A stretch of 45,663 nucleotides of DNA, taken from assembly GCA_045589955.1 (NCBI GenBank), contig JAZNQD010000015.1, forward strand, positions 1 to 45,663, written 5' to 3'. Numbering within the stretch: position 1 is the first letter of the stretch; the number at the start of each line of letters is the position of its first letter. This DNA comes from CAJGCS01 sp045589955 (GTDB lineage Bacteria > Bacillota_I > Bacilli_A > ML615J-28 > CAG-313). Shown piece by piece: positions 29,193-38,220 of this stretch. The notes beneath the pieces were generated by a model. That model did no database searches. It had not been told where the DNA came from and saw only the letters and a list, made by a program, of their open reading frames with translations. The translations under genes and the position numbers were made by a program.

Positions 29193-29207
29193 TTAGCATA
29201 TTTATAC
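29179..29207 (-). promoter_or_regulatory. Candidate forespore sigma (sigma-F/sigma-G type) promoter of spoIIR
   Basis: Minus-strand GTATA (29203-29207), 17-nt spacer, CATAATA (29179-29185). It has the same architecture as the element before spoIIQ and sits where a spoIIR promoter is expected. Transcription from it would start beyond the left arm of the glnN terminator, so that hairpin would not form in the spoIIR mRNA. Confidence 0.6.
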
Positions 29208-29209
29208 AT

Positions 29210-31285
29210 TTAAATTGTAAATAGTAATTCAATATATGTTGGCATTGGCCAATATTCTAAATCTATTTTAGCCTCAACAGTATCAACAATAAGACGTAAT
29301 TCATTCATAATTGGTATGATATTCTTTTTGATTAGACTTGCTTTCTTATTAATATCTGTTGTCTTTTTAACTTTTTCGATTTCACTATCTAATTTATTAT
29401 TTACCAATTTCATTTGTTTAACTAAACTTGATAATGATTCAATATCATCATGTAAATAATCCGATTCAATTCCACATCCATCAAGGCCAATTAAAGTATT
29501 TGTTAATTCACCTAAGTATCTTAAACTAGCAGGATAGATTTGATTTTTAATCATTTTTGATGCAGTAAGAGCTTCAACTTGATTTAGTTTACAATATGTT
29601 TCTAAAGCAATTTCACTTCTTGATGCAAGTTCAACATTTGTAAAAATTCCAAGGTGAGTTAACATCTTAACATTTTTGGGATTTGTTAAGGCATTAATTG
29701 CATCTAGAGTATTATTGATATTAGGAAGTCCACGACGAGCTGCTTCTTTTTCCCATTCTTTTGAATATCCATCACCATTGAAGATAATTTGACGATGTTC
29801 TTTTAAGAATTTTTTAATCACTTCAATAGGCTCATTTCCCTCATTAATTAAAGTTGCCATTTCTTCCATTTCCATTGAAAGAATTGCATTTAAGATTGTA
29901 TTTACTAAAGCAATTGATTGTGATGAACCAACACCACGGAACTCAAACTTATTGCCAGTAAAGGCAAAAGGTGAAGTTCTGTTTCGGTCATTGTTGTCTT
30001 TTGAAAAATCAGGAATGACTGAAACGCCTGTTTGGAAACGATCTTTAGTAATTTCTTTTAAAGTTTTATTTTCAATTAAAGCATCAATTAAATTATCAAT
30101 TTCTTCACCAAGGAAAATAGAAATAATTGCAGGTGGAGCTTCGTTTCCACCTAAACGGTGATCATTACCTACAGTTGCAATTGAATATCTTAATAGGTCT
30201 GCATACTCATGTACGCCTTTAACAATACAAGCAAGCATTGCAAGGAAGTTAATATTTGTTTGGTCTTGGCTTGAGTAATTGAATAAATTTACACCAGTAT
30301 TAGTAACAACGCTCCAGTTATTGTGTTTACCAGATCCATTTAATCCAGCAAAAGGTTTTTCGTGTAATAAACATCTTAGTCCATGTTTTTTTGCGATATC
30401 TTGCATAAGTTCCATTAATAGGTGATTATTATCAGTTGTTGTGTTAACACTACGGTAAATACAAGCAATTTCATATTGACCAGGTGCAGCTTCATTATGT
30501 TTTGTTTTTGCAGGAATACCAAACTTCCAAAGTTCACTATCTAGTTCTTCCATAAACTTTGAAACTTTGTTTTTGATACTGCCATAATAATGGTCTTCTA
30601 GCTCTTGTCCTTTTGGCGGATTTGCTCCAAACAAAGTACGACCAGTGAATTTTAAATCTAATCGTTTTTCATAATATTCTTCAGGAACTAAAAAATATTC
30701 TTGTTCGCTTCCAACATATGATGTTAAGTTATGGGCATCTTTTAGTCCAAGTAATGGTAACAAATTAGATGCTGCTTTGGATAAAGCATCACAAGATTTT
30801 AAAAGTGGTGTTTTATTATCTAAAGCCTCCCCTGTATATGAACAAAATAGTGTTGGAATATATAAAGAATTATCTTTTACAAAGGCTGGTGAAGTACAAT
30901 CCCATGCGGTATAACCACGTGCTTCAAAAGTAGCACGAATACCACCTGATGGGAAACTTGATGCATCAGATTCACCTTTTCTTAAAGATTTTCCTTTAAA
31001 TACTAAGATCGGCATATCATTTTCTAGTTCTAAGAATGCATCATGTTTTCCGGCTGTTGTTCCGTTAAGTGGTGAAAACCAGTGTGTATAATGGGTTGCT
31101 CCTTTTTCAAGAGCCCATTCTTTCATAGCTTTCGCAATGACTTTTGCAATATCACTTGATAACACTTCACCATCTTCTAAGGCTTTATGAAAATCATTAT
31201 ATACTTGTTCAGGAATACGTTTTTTCATTTCTGTATCATTGAATGTATATGAACCATAATTTTCAAGGATTTTTAAATTTGACAT
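29210..31285 (-). CDS. glnN: Type III glutamine synthetase
   Basis: A 691-residue GSIII, the large hexameric-ring glutamine synthetase class that makes glutamine from glutamate, ammonia and ATP. Visible blocks are the GSIII N-terminus (FHKALEDGEVLSSD...THYTHWFSPLNGTTAGKHD), the Glu-containing SYVGSEQEYFLVPEEYY, TKHNEAAPGQYEIACIY, HEKPFAGLNGSGKHNNWS and NDHRLGGNEAPPAIISIFLG. AGGAGG lies before the ATG. It is the last gene of the purine operon, 57 nt after fhs, and is followed by a strong terminator. Its place there fits a role in supplying glutamine to PurL. Confidence 0.96.
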   Translation of the reverse strand: MSNLKILENYGSYTFNDTEMKKRIPEQVYNDFHKALEDGEVLSSDIAKVIAKAMKEWALEKGATHYTHWFSPLNGTTAGKHDAFLELENDMPILVFKGKSLRKGESDASSFPSGGIRATFEARGYTAWDCTSPAFVKDNSLYIPTLFCSYTGEALDNKTPLLKSCDALSKAASNLLPLLGLKDAHNLTSYVGSEQEYFLVPEEYYEKRLDLKFTGRTLFGANPPKGQELEDHYYGSIKNKVSKFMEELDSELWKFGIPAKTKHNEAAPGQYEIACIYRSVNTTTDNNHLLMELMQDIAKKHGLRCLLHEKPFAGLNGSGKHNNWSVVTNTGVNLFNYSSQDQTNINFLAMLACIVKGVHEYADLLRYSIATVGNDHRLGGNEAPPAIISIFLGEEIDNLIDALIENKTLKEITKDRFQTGVSVIPDFSKDNNDRNRTSPFAFTGNKFEFRGVGSSQSIALVNTILNAILSMEMEEMATLINEGNEPIEVIKKFLKEHRQIIFNGDGYSKEWEKEAARRGLPNINNTLDAINALTNPKNVKMLTHLGIFTNVELASRSEIALETYCKLNQVEALTASKMIKNQIYPASLRYLGELTNTLIGLDGCGIESDYLHDDIESLSSLVKQMKLVNNKLDSEIEKVKKTTDINKKASLIKKNIIPIMNELRLIVDTVEAKIDLEYWPMPTYIELLFTI

Positions 31286-31342
31286 ATTTTCCTCCTAAGA
31301 TGTTTTGTAATAAGAAAGTGTTATAAGTAATATTTAAAGATA

Positions 31343-33007
31343 TTACATTAAGCCGTATACATTATAATCATCATCAATATCAATCTTTAAGGCCATTGGT
31401 TCTTTTGATAAACCAGGCATTGTCATAACATCACCTGTTAGACAAATAATAAATTTAGCCCCAGTTGATACGCGAATATCTCTGATTGTTATTGTAAAGT
31501 CCTTAGGTGCACCAATAATCTTTGGATTGTCAGTTAATGAGTTAGGACATTTAGCCATACAAACATAGTAATCTTTGATTTCTGATTTTTTATATTCTTC
31601 AATTTTTTCTTTAACACTTTCAGAATAAACTACTTCTTTTGCTCCATAAGCTTTTGAAGCAATTTTATAAATCTTTTCTTCGATTGGGTCAGTTAAACTA
31701 TATAGTGGTTGGTATTTTGTAGTTTCATCAATATTTTCTACAACTTTATTAGCAAGGTCAATACCACCTTCGCCACCTTTAGCAAAAACTTCACTTAAGC
31801 TAATAGCAATACCACGTTCTTTTGCCCAATCTTGGATAAATTTAATTTCAGCATCACTATCAGTATGGAACTTATTAATAGCAATAACAGTATTAATACC
31901 AAATTGTTTAATAGTATCAATATGTTTACCTAAGTTATCAATACCTTTAGCTAAAGCTTCAACATTTTCTTCTTTTAAGTTTTTAAGATTCATTCCACCA
32001 TGATATTTTAAGGCTTTGATAGTTGCAACCATAACAACTAAACTTGGGTTTAGTCCTGCTTCACGGCACTTAATATCTAAGAATTTTTCAGCACCTAAAT
32101 CAGCACCAAAACCTGCTTCTGTAACAACATAATCACTTAGTTTTAATGCCATCTTTGTTGCAAGAATAGAGTTACATCCATGAGCAATATTGGCAAATGG
32201 CCCACCATGAACAAAGATTGCGTTATTTTCTAATGTTTGGATTACATTTGGATTTAAGGCATCTTTTAGTAAAACTAATAATGAACCAGTGATACCTAAA
32301 TCTTTGATTGTAATTGGTTTATTATCATAAGTATAAGCAACAATTGAACGATCTAATCTTTGTCTTAAGTCACCAAGTGATTTAGATAAACATAACATTG
32401 CCATAATTTCTGATGCAACTGTAATGTTAAAATAATCATAACGTGGAGTTTCTTTGGCCATTGATAAGCCAACTTGGACTTTTCTTAGTGCTCGATCGTT
32501 TAAATCTAAGCATCTTTTCCAAGTGATTTTTTCCGGGTCAATATTAAGAGGATTACCCTGGAATAAGTAATTATCAATAACTGCACTAACTAAATTGTTA
32601 GCTGTTGTCATAGCATGTAAGTCACCAGTGAAATGTAAGTTCATTTCAACCATCGGATTTACTTGAGCATAACCACCACCTGCAGCACCACCTTTAACAC
32701 CAAATACAGGTCCTAAAGAAGGTTCACGAATAGCGCCTAAAGTCTTCTTTCCAATCTTATTTAAAGCATCTACTAAACCAATTGTTGTAGTTGATTTACC
32801 TTCACCAGTAGGTGTTGGTGTGATGGCAGTGACAAGAATTAGTTTTCCATCTTTTTGATTTTCTAATCTATTTAATAATGATAAATCAATTTTAGCAATA
32901 TTCTTACCATACATTGATATTTCATCTTCTTGAATATCATATTTTTCAATTACAGATTTGATGTTTTTCATCTGGCTTTGTTTGATAATTTCAATATCTG
33001 TTAACAT
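31343..33007 (-). CDS. fhs: Formate-tetrahydrofolate ligase
   Basis: A 554-residue enzyme that makes 10-formyl-THF from formate, THF and ATP. Motifs are the P-loop TPTPTGEGKSTTTIGL, REPSLGPVFGVKGGAAGGGY, MNLHFTGDLHAM, FVHGGPFANIAHGCNS and the C-terminal MPGLSKEPMA. Length is standard. It has an AAAAGGAG ribosome site and sits between purF and glnN. 10-formyl-THF is the cofactor of PurN and PurH, encoded upstream in the same operon, and ZMP accumulation on formyl-THF shortage is the signal of the operon's ZTP riboswitch. Confidence 0.97.
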   Translation of the reverse strand: MLTDIEIIKQSQMKNIKSVIEKYDIQEDEISMYGKNIAKIDLSLLNRLENQKDGKLILVTAITPTPTGEGKSTTTIGLVDALNKIGKKTLGAIREPSLGPVFGVKGGAAGGGYAQVNPMVEMNLHFTGDLHAMTTANNLVSAVIDNYLFQGNPLNIDPEKITWKRCLDLNDRALRKVQVGLSMAKETPRYDYFNITVASEIMAMLCLSKSLGDLRQRLDRSIVAYTYDNKPITIKDLGITGSLLVLLKDALNPNVIQTLENNAIFVHGGPFANIAHGCNSILATKMALKLSDYVVTEAGFGADLGAEKFLDIKCREAGLNPSLVVMVATIKALKYHGGMNLKNLKEENVEALAKGIDNLGKHIDTIKQFGINTVIAINKFHTDSDAEIKFIQDWAKERGIAISLSEVFAKGGEGGIDLANKVVENIDETTKYQPLYSLTDPIEEKIYKIASKAYGAKEVVYSESVKEKIEEYKKSEIKDYYVCMAKCPNSLTDNPKIIGAPKDFTITIRDIRVSTGAKFIICLTGDVMTMPGLSKEPMALKIDIDDDYNVYGLM

Positions 33008-33022
33008 GTTTATTCTCCTTTT

Positions 33023-34435
33023 TTATTTTTTCCCATTAAAGCAATAAGTACATAATCTTGAAGAATCAAGGCCAATTGCTTCAATTAAGTCTTCTAATCG
33101 ATAATATCTAAGTGATGTAAAATTCATCTTTTCACATATTTTTTTAACCATCAATTGATGCTTTTCACTGTTAGAATCAGCATATTGATCAAGCACTTCT
33201 TTTGCAACATCAACAGTTTCTTCTATCTCAGAGATGACTTTTCTTGCAACAAGTTCCATATCAGAAATGGCACGTGAGAAGTTTAAATACTTGCACCCAT
33301 ATAGTATTGGTGGACATGCAAGTCTGACATGCACTTCATTGACACCTGCAGAATATAAGAAATCTACAGTTTCTCTTAGTTGTGTTCCTCTAACAATCGA
33401 GTCATCAATTAATAATAATTTTTTATTTTTTATAAGTTCATCAACAGGAATTAATTTCATATGCGCTATTAAATTTCTTTGTTTTTGAAATTGTGACACA
33501 AATGATCTTGGCCATGTTGGCGTGTATTTTACAAACGGACGTGAATAAGGAATATGTGAAGCATTAGAATAGCCAATTGCATGAGCAATACCTGAATCAG
33601 GTACTCCAGCAACTGAATCAATTTCCAAATCCTTATCATATTTACGCATTATTTCTCCACAGCGATAACGCATTGATTCAACATTAACTCCTTCATAAGT
33701 TGATGTTGGATAACCATAATATGTCCATAAGAAAGAACAAATCTTCATTTCTTCTTTGGGCTTACTTAATTGAACAATTTCATCAGCTGTAATAGAAACA
33801 ATTTCTCCTGGGCCTAAATCACAAACATATTTAAAACCAAGATTTAAGAAAGCACTACTTTCAAAAGAAGCACAATAACCTTCATCACTGTGGCCAATAA
33901 TAATTGGCGTACGTCCATATTTATCACGTGCAGCAATAATCTTATCTTTAAATAAAAGCAATATACTAAGAGATCCATCAACTAGTTCTTGGGCAAAAGA
34001 GATACCTTCAATAATATCATCTTTTTGATTAATGAGTGATGCAATCAACTCATTTTGGTTAATATCTCCCATACTCATTTCTTGAAATTGAACATTACCT
34101 TTTTCAAAAACATATTTCTTAAGTGCATCGACATTATTAATCTTTGCAACAGTACATATTGCATAAGACCCCAGTTTTGAATTAATTAGCAATGGTTGAG
34201 GTTCATTATCTGAAATTGCACCAATCCCAATATTTCCTTGCATATATTCAACATCACGTTCAAACTTTGTTCTAAATGGAGCATTTTGAATATTATGAAT
34301 TTTTCTTTGAAAACCCATTTCTCCATAAACTGCTAAACCACCATTACTTGTACCTAAATGTGAGTGATAATCAACTCCAAATAGTAGTGGCATAACACAG
34401 TTTGTTTTTGTTGCAATTCCAAAAAATCCGCTCAT
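33023..34435 (-). CDS. purF: Amidophosphoribosyltransferase (PurF) variant lacking the N-terminal Cys nucleophile
   Basis: A 470-residue PurF-like protein, first step of purine synthesis. The C-terminal phosphoribosyltransferase half is intact (LLIDDSIVRGTQLRE, 341-355; VAGVPDSGIAHAIGY). Cysteines equivalent to the 4Fe-4S ligands of B. subtilis PurF appear retained: Cys233 (KICSFLWTYYGYPTS), Cys381 (CPPILYGCKYLNFS), and Cys462/Cys465 (RLCTYCFNGKK). The N-terminal glutaminase half starts MSGFFGIATK, with Ser2 where the N-terminal nucleophile Cys should be. The usual glutamine-binding R-Y-S-T segment is replaced by GIGAISDNEPQPL. It may use ammonia directly. It lies between purL and fhs, and GGAG supports the start. 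Confidence 0.9.
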   Translation of the reverse strand: MSGFFGIATKTNCVMPLLFGVDYHSHLGTSNGGLAVYGEMGFQRKIHNIQNAPFRTKFERDVEYMQGNIGIGAISDNEPQPLLINSKLGSYAICTVAKINNVDALKKYVFEKGNVQFQEMSMGDINQNELIASLINQKDDIIEGISFAQELVDGSLSILLLFKDKIIAARDKYGRTPIIIGHSDEGYCASFESSAFLNLGFKYVCDLGPGEIVSITADEIVQLSKPKEEMKICSFLWTYYGYPTSTYEGVNVESMRYRCGEIMRKYDKDLEIDSVAGVPDSGIAHAIGYSNASHIPYSRPFVKYTPTWPRSFVSQFQKQRNLIAHMKLIPVDELIKNKKLLLIDDSIVRGTQLRETVDFLYSAGVNEVHVRLACPPILYGCKYLNFSRAISDMELVARKVISEIEETVDVAKEVLDQYADSNSEKHQLMVKKICEKMNFTSLRYYRLEDLIEAIGLDSSRLCTYCFNGKK

Positions 34436-34455
34436 GTTTTTATCTCCTAGTTGTT

Positions 34456-37400
34456 TTATTTTTTGTGTGTGAAGAAATTAACACCAGCTTCAAATAACAA
34501 CTGATCCATTTCTCCATAAATATTTTTAAATCTATTTTTACCTTGACGTTCACTATGTCCCATCTTACCAATAATTCTTCCATCTTTTGCAAGAATACCT
34601 TCAATAGCAGACATCGAACCATTCGGATTATATGGTGATTCCATAGTAATCTCATTTTTATCATTAACATACTGTGTCCATACTTGGCCATTTTTAAATA
34701 ATTCTTTTAACACCTCAATTGGTGCAACAAATCTTCCTTCGCCATGGCTCACCGGAATAGTATGAATATCACCAACATTTACAAATTGAAGCCATGGTGA
34801 TTTCACAGAGGCAATACGTGTATTAACCATTTGTGATACGTGACGACCAATTGTGTTAAATGTCAATGTTGGATCATTAGCATCCATTTCTTTAATATAA
34901 CCATAAGGTAATAAACCTAATTTAATTAATGCTTGGAATCCATTACAAATACCAATCATTAATCCTTCACGATTATCTAACAAATCTGCAATCGCAGATT
35001 TTAATTTTTCATTTCTTAAGAATGTGGCAATAAACTTACCAGAACCTTCTGGTTCATCTCCAGCACTAAAGCCACCAGGAATCATCATGATTTGTGCATT
35101 TCTAATTGCTTGTTCTAATTCAATAATTGATTCCTTAATATCATTTTCTGTTTTATTTCTTATAACAACAAGTTGAACCTTAGCTCCAGCTTTTTCAAAA
35201 GCACGCTTAGAATCATATTCACAATTAGTTCCTGGGAATACAGGAATAACAACATTTACTGTATCATATTTAACTTTAGAATATTTTGTTGTTCTTTCTA
35301 AACAATCATTTTGGTAAATTTCTGTTGTAGGAGCTGTTTCTTTAATTGGGTAAACGTTAGTTAAAACATTTGCATAAACATTATATGCATTCTCTAAAGA
35401 AACCCTTTCATTTTGATATTCAACTTCAGGTAATGAAGTTGTTATACCAAGCTTACGAAGATATTCATAGCCTAATAAGTTAAAATTAGCATCTACTTCT
35501 AAAATAATATTACCAAAGTTTTTCTTTGTTAATTCAGATAAAGTTAGTTCATTATTTAATTTAACGCCAATATTGTTACCAAAGCTCATCTTATAGATAG
35601 CTTCAAGAATACCACCATCTTTAACAGTATAAGCACTATATACTTTACCTTCTTTAATTTGTTTTGTTACAAATTCGTAAGCTTCTTTTACTTTATCAAA
35701 ATCAAATTCAAAATACTTATTATGAGGTAACATTACTTCAACAAGTAAATGATTAGCATCTTTTAACTCAGGTGTGACAATATCTTTAACATCACCATAA
35801 TTTACTGAAAAAGATACTAGAGTTGGAGGAACATTTAAGTCTTCAAATGACCCAGACATTGAGTCTTTTCCCCCAATTGATGGAACTTTTAATTCTCTTT
35901 GAACTTTATATGCACCAAGTAAAGAGGCAAATGGTTTTCCCCATTTTGATGGATTATTTAACAATTTTTCAAAATATTCTTGATATGAAGATCTTATAGT
36001 CTTGTAATCTCCACCCATAGCAACAATTTTTGAAATTGACTCAACAACCGCATACATTGCTCCATGATATGGTGACCATTTTGAAATCAATGGACTATAG
36101 CCATATGCCATCATTGAACATGTTGTTGTTTCTTTTCCCAAAGTTGGGATTAAAGCAGCCATTCCTTCAGTTTCAGTACGAAGAGTTTTCCCACCATATG
36201 GACTTAAAACAGTGCCATTTCCAATTGATGAGTCAAAACGCTCAACAAGACCTTTTTGCATACCGACAGAAAGTCGAGATAACACTTCAGTTGTTGCTTG
36301 AGTAAAGTTTTCATATTCTTCATCATTAAAAGGTGTATTCTTAAAATCAGGCATTGTTACTAAAACATCTTGATAACGTTTAGCACCATTTTTATTTAAG
36401 AAATCACGATTTAAATCAACTACTGTTTGGCCTAAATATTTCATAACAAGACGATTATTATCTGTTACTTTAGCAACACGAACAACTTCTAAGTTTTCTT
36501 TATGACATTCGCTAATGATGAATTCTTCATCTTTTTCATCAATAACAATTGCCATACGTTCTTGTGATTCAGAAATAGCAAGTTCAGTACCATTTAAACC
36601 TTCATATTTTTTAATCACTGCATCTAAATTAATATCTAAACTATCAGCAAGTTCACCAACAGCTACGCACACCCCACCTGCACCAAAGTCATTACAACGA
36701 ACAATCTTATTTGAAACTTCAGCATTTCTAAATAAACGTTGAATTTTTCTTTCTTCAACTGGATTACCTTTTTGTACTTCAGCACCAGCTGTTGTTGTAG
36801 TTTTAACTTCATGTGATTTAGAAGAACCCGTTGCACCACCAATCCCATCACGACCAGTTCTACCACCAATTAGTAGAACAACATGACCTGGAAGTGGTTC
36901 TAGTCGTTTTACTTGTTCTTTTGGTGCAGCAGCAATAACAGCCCCGATTTCCATACGTTTAGCAACATATCCTTCATCATATACTTCATGAACATAACCA
37001 GTTGTAAGTCCAATTTGGTTACCATAGCTTGAAAAACCATGTGCAGCTTCTTTACATATCTTAGCTTGAGGAAGCTTACCTTTTAATGTTTCATCATAAG
37101 AAACACGTGGGTCACCTGCACCTGTAATACGCATTGATTGATAAACATATGCACGTCCTGAAAGTGGGTCACGAATAGCGCCACCAAGACATGTTGCAGC
37201 ACCACCATATGGTTCAATTTCAGTTGGGTGGTTATGTGTTTCATTTTTAAACATTAATAACCAATCTTCTAACTTGCCATTTATATTTACTTTTATTTCA
37301 ATTGAACAAGCATTGATTTCTTCACTAACTTCAAGATCATCTAAATAACCACATTTACGAAGTTCTTTCATACCAATAGTTGCAAGATCCATTAAAGTAA

Positions 37401-38211
37401 TCGGACGATTAGTATTTAGACCATAGACAGTGTGGCGGGAAGTTTTATACTTTTCAATTTCATCTAACAAAATTTCTTTAAATTCACCATCTTCAACATC
37501 AATGTTGGTTAAGATTGTTGAAAATGTTGTATGCCGACAGTGGTCAGACCAATAAGTATCTAACACTTTTAATTCTGTCTCAGTTGGATTACGATGTTCT
37601 TCTTCTTTAAAATAATCTTGTGTTACTTTTAAATCATCATAGTTCATTGCCATCGAATTAACTTTTAAATAATTTTCTAATTCATCTTTAGTAAAGTTAA
37701 TAAATCCTTCAATAACAGGAACTTGATTAATAACTGTTTCAACATCGTCTAAATTATTGGGTAATTCTAAAGATGCTAATCTTTGGTCAACAGGATTAAT
37801 TAAATATTTTTGAATACGCAAAACGTCTTCATCACTAACTTCTTCGTTAACAACATAAATCTTAGCACATTTAACTTTAACCTTTTTTTCACCAGTTAAA
37901 AGTTGAAAGCATTGTTCTGTAGCATCTGCTCTTTGATCATATTGACCTGGTAAAAACTCAACACCAAATACTTTCCCCTTGTTAATTGGAAACTCTAAAT
38001 AAACATCATCAACCATTGGTTCGCTTAATATTACATTAATACCTGATGCTAGTGTTTCTTCATTTATGCCTTGAATATCATAACGATTGAATAATCTTAA
38101 AGATTGTAATTTTTCAATCTTTAATTCATTTTTAATACTATGGAATATTTCATTTGTTTCTACAGAAAAATCTTTTTTCTTTTCTACAAAAATTCTTCTA
38201 ACATTACTCAT
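34456..38211 (-). CDS. purL: Phosphoribosylformylglycinamidine synthase, single-chain
   Basis: A 1251-residue fused FGAM synthase combining the PurS-like, PurL and PurQ functions; no separate purS or purQ is seen. It converts FGAR, glutamine and ATP to FGAM. The synthetase core has YWSDHCRHTTF, FKNETHNHPTEIEPYGGAAT and GGRTGRDGIGGATGSSKS. The C-terminal glutaminase (about 1000-1251) has the nucleophile Cys1089 (MIGICNGFQAL) and His1219-Glu1221 (KMGHSERQG). This size and layout is the Clostridia-type fused PurL, distinct from the proteobacterial one. It lies 9 nt after purD. Confidence 0.97.
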   Translation of the reverse strand: MSNVRRIFVEKKKDFSVETNEIFHSIKNELKIEKLQSLRLFNRYDIQGINEETLASGINVILSEPMVDDVYLEFPINKGKVFGVEFLPGQYDQRADATEQCFQLLTGEKKVKVKCAKIYVVNEEVSDEDVLRIQKYLINPVDQRLASLELPNNLDDVETVINQVPVIEGFINFTKDELENYLKVNSMAMNYDDLKVTQDYFKEEEHRNPTETELKVLDTYWSDHCRHTTFSTILTNIDVEDGEFKEILLDEIEKYKTSRHTVYGLNTNRPITLMDLATIGMKELRKCGYLDDLEVSEEINACSIEIKVNINGKLEDWLLMFKNETHNHPTEIEPYGGAATCLGGAIRDPLSGRAYVYQSMRITGAGDPRVSYDETLKGKLPQAKICKEAAHGFSSYGNQIGLTTGYVHEVYDEGYVAKRMEIGAVIAAAPKEQVKRLEPLPGHVVLLIGGRTGRDGIGGATGSSKSHEVKTTTTAGAEVQKGNPVEERKIQRLFRNAEVSNKIVRCNDFGAGGVCVAVGELADSLDINLDAVIKKYEGLNGTELAISESQERMAIVIDEKDEEFIISECHKENLEVVRVAKVTDNNRLVMKYLGQTVVDLNRDFLNKNGAKRYQDVLVTMPDFKNTPFNDEEYENFTQATTEVLSRLSVGMQKGLVERFDSSIGNGTVLSPYGGKTLRTETEGMAALIPTLGKETTTCSMMAYGYSPLISKWSPYHGAMYAVVESISKIVAMGGDYKTIRSSYQEYFEKLLNNPSKWGKPFASLLGAYKVQRELKVPSIGGKDSMSGSFEDLNVPPTLVSFSVNYGDVKDIVTPELKDANHLLVEVMLPHNKYFEFDFDKVKEAYEFVTKQIKEGKVYSAYTVKDGGILEAIYKMSFGNNIGVKLNNELTLSELTKKNFGNIILEVDANFNLLGYEYLRKLGITTSLPEVEYQNERVSLENAYNVYANVLTNVYPIKETAPTTEIYQNDCLERTTKYSKVKYDTVNVVIPVFPGTNCEYDSKRAFEKAGAKVQLVVIRNKTENDIKESIIELEQAIRNAQIMMIPGGFSAGDEPEGSGKFIATFLRNEKLKSAIADLLDNREGLMIGICNGFQALIKLGLLPYGYIKEMDANDPTLTFNTIGRHVSQMVNTRIASVKSPWLQFVNVGDIHTIPVSHGEGRFVAPIEVLKELFKNGQVWTQYVNDKNEITMESPYNPNGSMSAIEGILAKDGRIIGKMGHSERQGKNRFKNIYGEMDQLLFEAGVNFFTHKK

Positions 38212-38220
38212 TATATTCTC

